From contig JAQYVV010000001.1 in the NCBI GenBank assembly GCA_030145275.1, positions 275,269 to 339,268 of the forward strand: a DNA stretch of 64,000 nucleotides. The letters are read 5' to 3'. Shown piece by piece: positions 1 to 9,600 of this stretch (its first letter is position 1; each line of letters begins with the position of its first letter). A program made the position numbers and the translations under genes. Below the pieces are notes generated by a model. It ran no database searches, was not told the DNA's origin, and worked only from the letters and a program-made list of their open reading frames with translations. The stretch is from Desulfurivibrionaceae bacterium. Lineage in GTDB: Bacteria; Desulfobacterota; Desulfobulbia; Desulfobulbales; VMSU01.

Positions 1-749
1 TGGTTGACGACGGGTCAACGGACAATACGGTGCAAATTGCCATGAATGCAGGCGCCAATGTCTGGCCCCACCCCTACAATATTGGCAATGGCGCCGCCGT
101 CAAGACCGGTTTGCGCTGCGCAGCTGGAGACTGGGTTGTAATGATGGACGCCGATGGGCAGCACGATCCGGCCGATATTGCCCGCTTGCTGGAACATAAA
201 GATAAGTATGACATGGTAATTGGCGCCAGGGGCAAAGGGTGCCACAGTTCCCTACACCGAAATCTGGCAAACTGGTTTTACAACCGCTATGCCTCGTATA
301 TCACCAAGGTCAAGATACTTGATCTGACTTCAGGGTTTCGGCTGGTTAAGAAGGATGTGGCCCGGAAATTTTTGTATCTACTTCCCAATGGATTTTCCTA
401 CCCCACAACTATAACAATGGCCTATCTCCGCAGCGGCAGGACAGTAAAATATTTGCCGATCACCACGGCGAAGAGAAAGGGCAAAAGTAAAATAAAGCTT
501 CTGCAGGACGGCACCCGGTTTTTGTTGATCATTTCCAGGGTGGCTTTGCTTTTTTCACCATTTCGTATTTTTATGCCCATGAGTATCGCGCTGTTTTGCA
601 CAGGTGTTCTCTATTATCTGTTCACCTATTTTACAGGCGGACGTTTTACAAATATGGCAGCACTTCTTTTTAGCACTTCCGTTATTGTTTTTTTGATGGG
701 GCTCGTTTCCGAACAGATCTCCCAGATGCGCTATGATCGTACGGATTGA
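1..749 (+). CDS. Glycosyltransferase family 2, 5' truncated by the window
   Basis: The reading frame is open from base 3, before the tracked GTG at 30, and begins with VDDGSTDNT, the nucleotide-binding signature of GT-A family 2 enzymes, so the gene starts upstream of the window. MMDADGQHDP supplies the metal-binding DxD-type motif, and SGFRLVKKD matches the acceptor-side loop of dolichol/undecaprenyl-phosphate sugar transferases. Two hydrophobic stretches near the C-terminus (after LLIISRVALLFSPF and around AALLFSTSVIVFLMG) look like membrane anchors. It probably moves a sugar from a nucleotide donor to a polyprenyl phosphate at the inner face of the membrane. The acceptor cannot be read from sequence. 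The class assignment is firm. Confidence 0.9.
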   Translation, partial: VDDGSTDNTVQIAMNAGANVWPHPYNIGNGAAVKTGLRCAAGDWVVMMDADGQHDPADIARLLEHKDKYDMVIGARGKGCHSSLHRNLANWFYNRYASYITKVKILDLTSGFRLVKKDVARKFLYLLPNGFSYPTTITMAYLRSGRTVKYLPITTAKRKGKSKIKLLQDGTRFLLIISRVALLFSPFRIFMPMSIALFCTGVLYYLFTYFTGGRFTNMAALLFSTSVIVFLMGLVSEQISQMRYDRTD

Positions 750-761
750 TTTAAATTAGAA

Positions 762-949
762 AGTGGCTCTATAGCAAACTCAGCTTAGTTAACTGGATCG
801 GAGTCTGCGCTACCTCCGGCTAAAAACATGCCGGAGGTAAGCGCAGACTCCGAAGACGGCATAATCACTTTACTCGTCATCCCTGAATGTTTTTATCAGG
901 GATCCAGGGTAGTTATGTTTTTTTTAGCTGAGTTTGGTTAATAGGCACT
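762..949. mobile_element. MITE-like palindromic element with 8-bp flanking duplication
   Basis: The ends are inverted repeats of 24 bases (762-785 and 926-949, 19 of 24 matching; shared core AAACTCAGCT). The element is flanked on both sides by the identical octamer AATTAGAA (754-761 and 950-957), as expected for a transposition target duplication. It has no ORF. It contains a strong nested hairpin at 798-853 and a smaller one (ATCCCTGA/TCAGGGAT) near 880-902. It fills the gap between the GT2 gene and the MBL gene and probably also terminates transcription. The family is not recognised; a non-autonomous element is inferred. Confidence 0.65.
798..853. repeat. Long hairpin inside the 762-949 element
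   Basis: The arms TCGGAGTCTGCGC-TACCTCCGGC and its complement at 830-853 pair over about 23 bases with a single bulged A and a 9-base loop. The structure lies 49 bases after the GT2 stop codon. No T-run follows directly, so an intrinsic terminator role is possible but not shown. Confidence 0.6.
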
Positions 950-1031
950 AATTAGAATCAAAAAACAGCCGACGAATTACCTGTTCACATAAAAAGGGTT
1001 GGAATAGGGTTTTGTAAAAGGAATACTATAG

Positions 1032-2435
1032 ATGATGCAGGAAATGAAAAGCACTGACGCTAAAAGTGTGGAGGCTTCATACAGCCTTAAGCATCTTGGC
1101 GGCGAACAAACAGTCACCGGCTCCTGCCGCCTCTTGCAGGTCAAGGGAATCAACATCCTGGTCGATTGTGGTATTGCTCAGGGAGATGATACCGTCATTC
1201 CTACGGAAAAGTGGCCGGTCTCAGCCGGGCAAATTGACTACATTTTTCTGACCCACACGCATTTAGATCATGTGGGGCGATTGCCGGAAATTATTGCTAA
1301 AGGTTTCTGTGGTGAGGTTATCTGCTCCCACGCAACTAAAGCCCTTCTTGCTCCCATGCTTAAAGATGCTATGTCCATAAAGGGCATGTCCCCAGAGGAA
1401 AACGCACGTACCCTTGATAGGATTGAAGAGTTGTCTTGGGGGTTTGAGTATGGCACGGAGTTTAACTTGCGGAGAGGAATTGGTTTTCGTCTAGGCTGGG
1501 CCGGTCATATCCTCGGATCATGCTTTATTCGAATTCATTGGGATGATCCTCCTTTCAGTATCTTATTCTCGGGAGATTTAGGTTCCAGGCATACACCTCT
1601 TTTGCCGGATCCAGATCAGCCGCAGCATTCTGACCTGCTGGTGCTTGAATCTACCTATGGTGATCGTCTTCACAAGGACCGTTCCCAAAGGATGGAGGGC
1701 CTTGGCGATGTTTTATCCCGTGCCATTGCAGATAATGGCAAAGTTTTTATTCCGGCTTTTTCTCTTGGTCGAACCCAGGAACTTATCTATGAAATAGACC
1801 GGCTTCGCAGTGAGCCGAAATGGCAAAAACGTTTCCCGCATCTGGCCGATCGGAATTTGCCGGTTGTTGTCGACTCACCATTGGGGCTTAAGATAACCGA
1901 AGTGTACACTTCTCTGCATCAATATTGGGATGCCGAGGCAAAACAATTAGCCTCCAAAGGCGATCAGCCATTGAATTTTCCAGGACTGTATAGTGTCAAG
2001 CCCCATAAGGATCATCGGCGATTATTAGAGATGGATGGTCCCTGCGTAATTATTGCTGGCAGTGGCATGTGCACAGGAGGTCGTATCATAGGTCATCTGC
2101 TTGATGGCCTGCAAGATTCTCGCAACGATATCATATTTGTCGGATATCAAGCCCATGGAACACCTGGCCGCGATATTGTCAAGTATGGGGATAGGGCAAA
2201 TGGTTACGTGTTTATTGATGGCCAAAAGAGATATATTAAAGCCAAAATTCATGTGATGGGAGGTTATTCCGCCCATGCAGACCAACAAGGATTGATAGAG
2301 TGGGTTCAGAGCATGCCAAAAAAACCAGGAAATATTAAGTTGGTCCATGGTGAGATAAGTGCTCGGAAAACCTTGGCAGACAAACTTGCTAAGTTGGAAT
2401 ATAACTGTGTAGGGCATGGCCCATCAAGCAATTGA
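1032..2435 (+). CDS. MBL-fold / beta-CASP RNA-processing-type hydrolase (YSH1-like)
   Basis: A 467-residue protein with the full metallo-beta-lactamase motif set: VDCG (motif 1), HTHLDHVG (motif 2, zinc ligands), WAGHILGS (motif 3) and FSGDLG (motif 4). A beta-CASP insert follows with SGMCTGGR and a C-terminal GGYSAHAD, which carries the last metal-binding histidine. Length and motifs fit the bacterial CPSF73/YSH1-like exo-/endoribonuclease group, which cleaves RNA with two zinc ions. The substrate is unknown. AAAGGA lies about ten bases before the ATG at 1032; the ATG at 1035 is also possible. It stands alone between two palindromic elements, so it is probably transcribed by itself. Confidence 0.9.
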   Translation: MMQEMKSTDAKSVEASYSLKHLGGEQTVTGSCRLLQVKGINILVDCGIAQGDDTVIPTEKWPVSAGQIDYIFLTHTHLDHVGRLPEIIAKGFCGEVICSHATKALLAPMLKDAMSIKGMSPEENARTLDRIEELSWGFEYGTEFNLRRGIGFRLGWAGHILGSCFIRIHWDDPPFSILFSGDLGSRHTPLLPDPDQPQHSDLLVLESTYGDRLHKDRSQRMEGLGDVLSRAIADNGKVFIPAFSLGRTQELIYEIDRLRSEPKWQKRFPHLADRNLPVVVDSPLGLKITEVYTSLHQYWDAEAKQLASKGDQPLNFPGLYSVKPHKDHRRLLEMDGPCVIIAGSGMCTGGRIIGHLLDGLQDSRNDIIFVGYQAHGTPGRDIVKYGDRANGYVFIDGQKRYIKAKIHVMGGYSAHADQQGLIEWVQSMPKKPGNIKLVHGEISARKTLADKLAKLEYNCVGHGPSSN

Positions 2436-2463
2436 AAAAATATTAAAACCTGTTTCCGAAAAG

Positions 2464-2618
2464 GTTAGCGATCAATTAAGTACACCAAAGATTGCATAAC
2501 CCCCGAGTCCGTAAGCGTTTCAGGGGCACCCCGATGTGCGTGATCGAGCCACGCGATTATACCCCCTGTATATCACGGGGGGCGATCGCGTGTAGCGGGG
2601 TATTCATGGAGCGCTTAC
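2464..2618. mobile_element. GTTAGCG/GTAAGCG palindromic element, copy A (minus orientation)
   Basis: A 155-bp element whose ends read GTTAGCG on the left and CGCTTAC on the right. It is flanked by CCGAAAAG (2456-2463) and TCGAAAAG (2619-2626), an 8-bp target duplication with one change. Its reverse complement matches 52753-52905 nearly base for base, and a deleted version lies at 61100-61201. Inside is a long palindrome with GGGGCACCCC opposite GGGGTA. It begins 28 bases after the MBL stop codon. GTAA-type ends with 8-bp duplications are a known trait of IS66-family elements, so this is probably a non-autonomous relative. Confidence 0.8.
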
Positions 2619-2876
2619 TCGAAAAGAATGTAGAGACGATTCTATCTTCCGTTGAGAATGATGCCCCCCTTTTATCTCTATGGCTGACCAAACCTGAAAG
2701 ATGACAGTAGTCCCTTACATTTCAGCATTTCAAACCTTTCAGTGTCCAACCTTAGCTTGCCGATTAGGACAATTAGCCTTGTGAAAAACCACATTAAACA
2801 TATTTTAACCTTGTATTATTACGTTTAAGCGGTAAAATATATCACATATTGTAAGCGTTGAATATGAGGATGTACT

Positions 2877-4178
2877 ATGAAAAGAGATATTGTCGAGGTA
2901 ATGTTGCGGTGGAAAGATTCGCAAAGTCGTAAGCCGCTTATTGTTCGAGGTGCGCGACAGGTTGGAAAAACATATTCCGTAAAATTGTTCGGTGCTGAGC
3001 ATTTCAAAGATTGTGTTGTGTTTGATTTTGAGAGAGATAGATCGCTACAGGCCATTTTTTCAGGGGACCTTAGTCCTTCCAAAATTGTGCGGGAACTTGA
3101 GATATATGCGGGAAAACGCATTGTTCCAGGGGAAACCGTCGTTTTTTTTGATGAAATACAGGCGTGTGAGCGTGCTTTAATGAGTCTTCGCTATTTTTAT
3201 GAAGAAATGCCTGAACTTCATATTCTAGCGGCTGGTTCTCTGCTTGAATTTGCCATGAGCAGTATTTCCTTTCCTGTTGGCCGGGTAACATTTGAATGGA
3301 TGCGTCCCATGACCTTCAAAGAATTTCTCGTGGCCTCAGGAAAAGAAATTCTGGCAGAAAATATACCCGACCGTATTAACATATCCACTGTTTCAGAAAA
3401 TCTACACCATTCATTAGTTGAACAGCTGCGGCTCTATTTCCTGGTTGGCGGAATGCCTGAAGCCGTAAAGCGATTCGTTGAAACCGGCTCTCTTACAGAG
3501 GCGCAGAAAGTACATGAAGATATAATTCAGTCCTATCTTCAGTCACTGCTTTCATATGAGACCCGAACAGACTCAGGAAGTTTAGACCATCTTATGCGGT
3601 CGATTCCTAGCCATGTCGGAGCACAGATAAAATATACTCATCTTGACCCGGAAAGACGTATTGAAAAAACTAAAAAGTCACTCGCCGTTCTTGAAAAAGC
3701 TTTACTTGTTCATCTGATACAGGCGACTGATGTTTCTGGCCTTCCGCTTGGCGCTGGTACTTCTGCGAAAATCATGAAACCACTCTTTGTCGATATTGGG
3801 CTTATGCAGACTATCTGTGGAATTGACGTCAAGGAGATACTCCATGCAAAAGATATAAATCATGTGTACAGAGGAGCATTGGCCGAACAATTTGTCGGTC
3901 AGGAACTGCTTGCTGCCGGAGGCTCTGAAAATGGAAAACTGTATTACTGGTCAAGAAGAAAGAAGAGCAGTTCTGCCGAGGTTGATTTTGTCATTGCCAG
4001 GAATGGATGTATATATCCAATAGAAGTAAAAAGCGGAGCAGCTGGCAGGATGAAAAGTATGCACATTTTTCTTGCAGAACATCCCTTTGTGGAAAAAGGA
4101 TTTGTCCTATCGCCAGTTAAACATGAAAAGCAGGAAGTCGACAGGATTGAATTTTTACCATTATATGTAACCTTGTAA
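2877..4178 (+). CDS. AAA-type ATP-binding protein with DUF4143 domain
   Basis: A 433-residue protein. Walker A is GARQVGKT at about residues 25-32, Walker B is VVFFDEIQ near residue 90, and a sensor-like AAGS follows. The C-terminal DUF4143 part ends with EVDFVIARNG and PIEVKSG, which resembles a PD-(D/E)xK nuclease-type core. GAGGATG before the ATG is a good ribosome binding site. These widespread, mobile ATPases have no settled role; relatives are linked to defence or toxin-like functions. A second, distantly related copy is at 40402-41565. It is isolated between a repeat and the glycan operon, which suggests independent acquisition. Confidence 0.88.
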   Translation: MKRDIVEVMLRWKDSQSRKPLIVRGARQVGKTYSVKLFGAEHFKDCVVFDFERDRSLQAIFSGDLSPSKIVRELEIYAGKRIVPGETVVFFDEIQACERALMSLRYFYEEMPELHILAAGSLLEFAMSSISFPVGRVTFEWMRPMTFKEFLVASGKEILAENIPDRINISTVSENLHHSLVEQLRLYFLVGGMPEAVKRFVETGSLTEAQKVHEDIIQSYLQSLLSYETRTDSGSLDHLMRSIPSHVGAQIKYTHLDPERRIEKTKKSLAVLEKALLVHLIQATDVSGLPLGAGTSAKIMKPLFVDIGLMQTICGIDVKEILHAKDINHVYRGALAEQFVGQELLAAGGSENGKLYYWSRRKKSSSAEVDFVIARNGCIYPIEVKSGAAGRMKSMHIFLAEHPFVEKGFVLSPVKHEKQEVDRIEFLPLYVTL

Positions 4179-4262
4179 AAAATGCTCTTGCAAGACCTGA
4201 CCCTTCTCCTCTCAGATAAAATATACCCATCTTGGTCCTGAAAAATGTATTGAAAAAAATTA

Positions 4263-4291
4263 TTGACCAAGAAAAATCCGCCATGTATTAT
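4263..4291 (+). promoter_or_regulatory. Sigma-70-type promoter of the glycan operon
   Basis: TTGACC (4263-4268) and TATTAT (4286-4291) are separated by exactly 17 bases. This is a near-consensus housekeeping promoter just before the first gene of the surface-glycan operon. Transcription would start near 4298, giving an extremely short leader before the ATG at 4312. The -10 box overlaps the left arm of the palindrome at 4287-4313. Confidence 0.6.
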
Positions 4292-4313
4292 GTTCTGAAA
4301 AACAGAACATAAT
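4287..4313. promoter_or_regulatory. Palindromic operator candidate over -10 box and start codon
   Basis: ATTATGTTCTG (4287-4297) and CAGAACATAAT (4303-4313) form a perfect 11-bp inverted repeat with a 5-base AAAAA spacer. The left arm overlaps the -10 box, and the right arm ends on the first two bases of the ATG of the downstream winged-helix regulator. A dimeric regulator bound here would block RNA polymerase, so autoregulation of the operon is the simplest reading. An mRNA hairpin hiding the start codon is an alternative. Confidence 0.6.
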
Positions 4314-4881
4314 GCATAATATGACTTCTCTCTTCTCAGGCCTTATTACATCAAAGACACGCATCAAAATTCTGATGCGTCTCTTCATGAATCCGCAGCA
4401 GAGCGCCTATATGCGCGAACTGTCCGATGAGTTTCGCGTTTCCCCCAGTCAAATAAAAGACGAACTAAATCAACTTAGTCTGGCCGGTTTTCTTACGAGC
4501 AAAAAAAACGGTAGACAAATTCTTTTTTCAGCAAACAAGAAACACCCCCTCTTTTCTGAACTGAACTCCATGGTCAGAAAGTCCCTTGGCATGGACCGAA
4601 TTATTGATTCCATCGTTGAACGTCTTGGTGAACTAGAGGCCGCTTATTTGGTTGACGATTACGCCGAGGGCAAAGACACTGGCTTGATTGATTTGATTCT
4701 TGTGGGAGATGTCGAGCAAACTAACCTCACAGACCTGGTAGGTAAAACTGAAAAATATATCGGGCGAAAAATAAGAACGTTAACCTTGACCCATGAAGAA
4801 TGGGAGGCCTTGCTTCCCCGTTTAGAAAAACGGCCGATATTTCCTCTTTGGCATACCATGAATAAAATTGGTTTAAAATGA
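4312..4881 (+). CDS. Winged-helix (ArsR/MarR-like) regulator with NTase-like C-terminal part
   Basis: A 189-residue protein. The N-terminus (SLFSGLITSKTRIKILMRLF, then AYMRELSDEFRVSPSQIKDEL) is a winged helix-turn-helix typical of regulators that head polysaccharide clusters in Deltaproteobacteria. The C-terminal half (GLIDLILVGDVEQTNLTDLV) resembles a nucleotidyltransferase-fold core without a GS..DxD motif, so it is probably catalytically dead. No ribosome binding site is visible before 4312 or before the in-frame ATG at 4321, consistent with a nearly leaderless message. Its stop overlaps the ABC transporter start (ATGA). It is the likely regulator of the operon through the palindrome over its start. 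Confidence 0.75.
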   Translation: MHNMTSLFSGLITSKTRIKILMRLFMNPQQSAYMRELSDEFRVSPSQIKDELNQLSLAGFLTSKKNGRQILFSANKKHPLFSELNSMVRKSLGMDRIIDSIVERLGELEAAYLVDDYAEGKDTGLIDLILVGDVEQTNLTDLVGKTEKYIGRKIRTLTLTHEEWEALLPRLEKRPIFPLWHTMNKIGLK

Positions 4882-6686
4882 TCGGTAATTTAAAGAAAAT
4901 ATTTTCACTTATTTCCCCTCAGGAGAGGAGGCATGCGTACTGGTTGCTACTGGCAATCCTGATTATGGGGTTACTTGAAACGGCCGGCATAGCCTCCATT
5001 ATGCCATTTATGGCTGTCCTTGCCAATCCTGAAGTAATAAATACAAATGATTTTTTGTCTCAGGGATATGCTATAGCGGGGGCGGCAAATAGTGATCAAT
5101 TCCTGTTTGTTTTAGGAATTGTGGTCTTGATAGTTCTTGTCGTAAGTAACAGTTTCGCTGCCTTTACTACTTGGCTTTTACTCCGATTTGTTTATTTTAG
5201 CGGGCATAAACTTTCTTGTAGACTTTTTGAAAAATATTTAGGGGCACCTTATTCTTTTTTTCTCAGCAATAATTCTGCAGAGCTTGTGAAAAACATTACA
5301 AATGATGTCAATCGAACAGTTGTTGGGGTTATGACCCCATCCATGCAAATTATAACGAGAACTATTGTTGCATTGTGCATATTTTCTTTACTGGTAGTCA
5401 TGGATCCTCTTTTGGCTATAATTATCTTTTTGGTCTGCGGCGGATTGTATACTGTTGTCTTTAGATTATCCAAAAGTACATTAGCTAAAGTCGGTCAGAA
5501 ATCAACCAAGTCCCAAGGTCAGCGCTTTAAACTTGTTGGTGAAGCCTTTGGTGGCATTAAAGAGCTAAAAATATTGGGAAGAGAGGTTACATACAATAAC
5601 CGTTATTTGAAATCGTCTGAAAGTTTTGCTGCTTGTGAGTCTACAAACCAAGTAATAACCATTTTGCCAAAATATGCCCTTGAAACCATTATTTTTGGCA
5701 GCATATTGCTTATTATTCTTTATTTTATTGCTGTAAAGAAAGATGTTGCTCAAGTACTACCTATGCTTGCCTTATACGCCTTTGCCGGATATCGCCTTAT
5801 GCCTGGGTTTAACCAAATTTTTCAAGGTTTTTCTAAAATACGTTATAATTCTGCATCCCTAGATATTATACATAAACATTTCCAAATGGAGTCTCTTGTT
5901 GAAAGATTGACTCGAATTGATACTCAGTCAATTGATCCAATGTTGTTGAATACTGGAATTAAGTTGCAGGAGATAACATTTTCGTATCCAGAATCTGAAA
6001 CCAAAGTTATTAGGGATCTTAACTTGTTTGTAAAGGCCAATACTACTGTTGCTTTTGTCGGCAAGACCGGTTCAGGGAAAACAACCTTAATTGATATTAT
6101 TCTTGGGTTATTGCATATAGATTCTGGAGAAATTTATATTGATACTGTCTTATTGGATGATGCAAATTTAAGTAATTGGCAGAAAAACATTGGTTATGTT
6201 CCTCAGCAAATATTTTTGGCTGATGATTCAGTTACGAGGAATATTGCTTTTGGTATACCTGATGAAAAAATTAATCATGAGAAAGTCATAAGAGCTGCCA
6301 AGCTTGCTAACATTCATGATTTTGTCATTCAGGAGTTGTCGAATGGTTACCAGACAAAATTAGGGGAACGTGGAGTGCGCTTAAGTGGTGGGCAACTTCA
6401 GCGAATTGGCATTGCCCGGGCATTGTATCATGACCCTGCGGTACTTATATTCGATGAAGCAACAAGTGCGCTTGATGGTGTGACTGAAAACGTCATTATG
6501 GACGCCATTCATAGCCTTTCATATAAAAAAACCATTATTATGATAGCTCATCGTATTACAACAGTTAAAGAATGTAATGTAATTCATGTCATGGAGGGAG
6601 GTAGAATTATAGCTAGTGGAACTTATGAGGAACTAATGACTTCTTGTAAGCAATTTCGTGAGATTGCCGCTACTTCAACTTCCTGA
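4878..6686 (+). CDS. ABC transporter ATP-binding/permease protein (MsbA/PglK-like flippase)
   Basis: A 602-residue half-transporter with an N-terminal six-helix membrane domain (about residues 20-310). The ATPase domain has Walker A GKTGSGKT, the signature LSGGQLQRIG, Walker B AVLIFDEATSALD and the switch MIAHR. Exporters of this type move lipid-linked glycans or lipid A precursors across the inner membrane. Because it overlaps the regulator by four bases and precedes the pseudaminic acid genes, it is a good candidate to flip the lipid-linked product of this cluster, like PglK. The substrate is inferred from context only. Confidence 0.88.
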   Translation: MIGNLKKIFSLISPQERRHAYWLLLAILIMGLLETAGIASIMPFMAVLANPEVINTNDFLSQGYAIAGAANSDQFLFVLGIVVLIVLVVSNSFAAFTTWLLLRFVYFSGHKLSCRLFEKYLGAPYSFFLSNNSAELVKNITNDVNRTVVGVMTPSMQIITRTIVALCIFSLLVVMDPLLAIIIFLVCGGLYTVVFRLSKSTLAKVGQKSTKSQGQRFKLVGEAFGGIKELKILGREVTYNNRYLKSSESFAACESTNQVITILPKYALETIIFGSILLIILYFIAVKKDVAQVLPMLALYAFAGYRLMPGFNQIFQGFSKIRYNSASLDIIHKHFQMESLVERLTRIDTQSIDPMLLNTGIKLQEITFSYPESETKVIRDLNLFVKANTTVAFVGKTGSGKTTLIDIILGLLHIDSGEIYIDTVLLDDANLSNWQKNIGYVPQQIFLADDSVTRNIAFGIPDEKINHEKVIRAAKLANIHDFVIQELSNGYQTKLGERGVRLSGGQLQRIGIARALYHDPAVLIFDEATSALDGVTENVIMDAIHSLSYKKTIIMIAHRITTVKECNVIHVMEGGRIIASGTYEELMTSCKQFREIAATSTS

Positions 6687-6695
6687 AATATATAA

Positions 6696-7700
<1,005 letters not shown>

Positions 7701-7702
7701 TT

Positions 7703-8872
7703 ATGAAAACTATCCCATACGGTCATCAAAACATAAACAAAGATGATATTCAGGCTGTTGTTGAGGTGCTGAAGTCTGATTTCATAACGCAAGGGCCGAT
7801 TGTCCCCGCATTTGAAGCTGCGGTGGGTAGCTACTGTGGCACACAACATGCGATAGCAGTCAATAGTGCCACCAGCGCCCTCCACATAGCATGCCTGGCC
7901 TTAGGCGTTGGCAAAGGCGATGTGGTCTGGACGACCCCGATTACATTCGTGGCTAGTGCCAATTGCGCCTTGTATTGTGGTGCACAGGTTGATTTTGTGG
8001 ATATCGATTCGCGCACCTATAATCTTAGCGTGGAGCGACTGACAGAAAAACTGGCTCAGGCAGAAAAAGTCGGAAAACTACCCAAGGTTGTGATTCTTGT
8101 GCATATGTGCGGACAACCCTGCGATATGGCAGCTATTCACGCACTTCGTCTGAGATACGGTTTCAAGATCATTGAAGATGCAGCCCACGCCATCGGCGGG
8201 CGCTACAAAGACGAACCTGTCGGCAACTGCCACTACAGTGACATCACCGTGTTCAGCTTTCATCCGGTCAAGATAATCACGGCGGGAGAAGGCGGTATGG
8301 CACTGACAAACGATGCGCAATTGGCAAAGCAGATGCGGTGTCTTCGAAGTCATGGACTCACCAGCGATGTGGAAGATATGCACCCACGGCCACCGAAAGA
8401 AATCTGGAACTACCAGCAAATAGGCTTGGGTTTTAACTACCGCATGACCGATATACTTGCTGCGTTAGGTTTGAGCCAAATGCAACGATTGGACGAATTC
8501 GTTTCCAAGAGGCACATAATTGCAAAACGATATGATCAGTTGCTCTTGAGCCTGCCAGTGGTTACGCCATATCAATATGCGGATAGCTATTCCAGCTTTC
8601 ATCTCTACGTTATACGTTTGCAACTTGATGAAATCAATATAAAGCAACGACAAGTATATGAAGCTCTTCGGGCAGCAGGTATTCATGTGAATCTGCACTA
8701 CATTCCGGTGTACCGCCAGCCGTATTATTCCAATATGGGTTTCGAGACAGGTTATTGCCCAGAAGCTGAACAATTTTATGCTGAAGCTATTAGCATACCG
8801 ATGTTTACGGTGCTAACTGAAGTACAGCAAGACCATGTTGTGACCGCTTTAAAGGAGGCAACCAGCTTATGA
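7703..8872 (+). CDS. pseC: UDP-4-amino-4,6-dideoxy-N-acetyl-beta-L-altrosamine transaminase, PseC
   Basis: A 389-residue PLP-dependent DegT/DnrJ/EryC1-type aminotransferase. The pyridoxal lysine is in FSFHPVKIITAGEGG at residue 190; the cofactor-binding D is in IIEDAAHAIGG. It aminates C4 of the PseB product using glutamate. It starts two bases after the pseB stop and overlaps pseF by four bases, so the genes are translationally coupled. Length and motif spacing match PseC. Confidence 0.93.
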   Translation: MKTIPYGHQNINKDDIQAVVEVLKSDFITQGPIVPAFEAAVGSYCGTQHAIAVNSATSALHIACLALGVGKGDVVWTTPITFVASANCALYCGAQVDFVDIDSRTYNLSVERLTEKLAQAEKVGKLPKVVILVHMCGQPCDMAAIHALRLRYGFKIIEDAAHAIGGRYKDEPVGNCHYSDITVFSFHPVKIITAGEGGMALTNDAQLAKQMRCLRSHGLTSDVEDMHPRPPKEIWNYQQIGLGFNYRMTDILAALGLSQMQRLDEFVSKRHIIAKRYDQLLLSLPVVTPYQYADSYSSFHLYVIRLQLDEINIKQRQVYEALRAAGIHVNLHYIPVYRQPYYSNMGFETGYCPEAEQFYAEAISIPMFTVLTEVQQDHVVTALKEATSL

Positions 8873-9564
8873 AAATTGCTGTAATTCCCGCTCGGGGCGG
8901 CAGCAAACGCATCCAGCGCAAAAACATTAAAATGTTTGCGGGCAAACCGATAATTGCCTGGTCCATTGAAGCAGCTTTAGGTAGTGGCTTATTTGATCGG
9001 ATTATTGTTTCTACCGATGATCAAGAAATCGCCACTGTAGCTGAAAAATACGGTGCAGAAATACCTTTTCTGCGCCCCACAGAGCTAGCTGATGACTTTA
9101 CTGGAACCAACAGCGTCGTGAAACATGTTATCAAATGGTTTCATGAAAACAATTTCCCTGTTGAATTTGCGTGCTGTATATACGCAACGGCTCCTTTCAT
9201 TCAAATAAACTACCTACGTCAAGGCCTTGAACTACTGATTGAAAGTGGAAAATCATTTGCCTTTTCAGTCTCAATATTCACATCTTCGGTCCAGCGTGCT
9301 CTTTCGATCAATAGTGAGGGCTTCATTGAACCACTTTATCCGGAATACATTCAAACCAGAACACAGGACCTCCAGGAAGCATATCATGATGCCGGACAAT
9401 TTTACTGGGGTCGTTCCGAGGCATTTTTGAATGATGTGGTCACTTTTTCACAAGCATCTATACCTATTATCCTTCCCAGTTATTTGGCACAGGATATAGA
9501 TACCCTTGAGGATTGGCATCGGGCCGAATTAATTTATAAGGCGATAAATAAGCAAGATTTTTAG
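8869..9564 (+). CDS. pseF: Pseudaminic acid cytidylyltransferase, PseF
   Basis: A 231-residue CMP-sugar synthetase with the nucleotide-binding N-terminus PARGGSKRIQRKNIKMFAGKP and the acylneuraminate cytidylyltransferase motifs STDDQEIA and DAGQFYWG. It activates pseudaminic acid with CTP. It overlaps the pseC stop (ATGA) and sits between pseC and the pse-type methylase, which supports PseF over NeuA or KdsB. A second, divergent cytidylyltransferase lies at 22119. Confidence 0.92.
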   Translation: MKIAVIPARGGSKRIQRKNIKMFAGKPIIAWSIEAALGSGLFDRIIVSTDDQEIATVAEKYGAEIPFLRPTELADDFTGTNSVVKHVIKWFHENNFPVEFACCIYATAPFIQINYLRQGLELLIESGKSFAFSVSIFTSSVQRALSINSEGFIEPLYPEYIQTRTQDLQEAYHDAGQFYWGRSEAFLNDVVTFSQASIPIILPSYLAQDIDTLEDWHRAELIYKAINKQDF

Positions 9565-9600
9565 TATGAAATAACCAAATCTTGTTTAATGGGGAAAATA

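Noticed and set aside
2492-2704. 70-codon plus-strand ORF after the MBL gene
   Set aside because: It lies mostly inside the palindromic element at 2464-2618; the same sequence elsewhere is non-coding.
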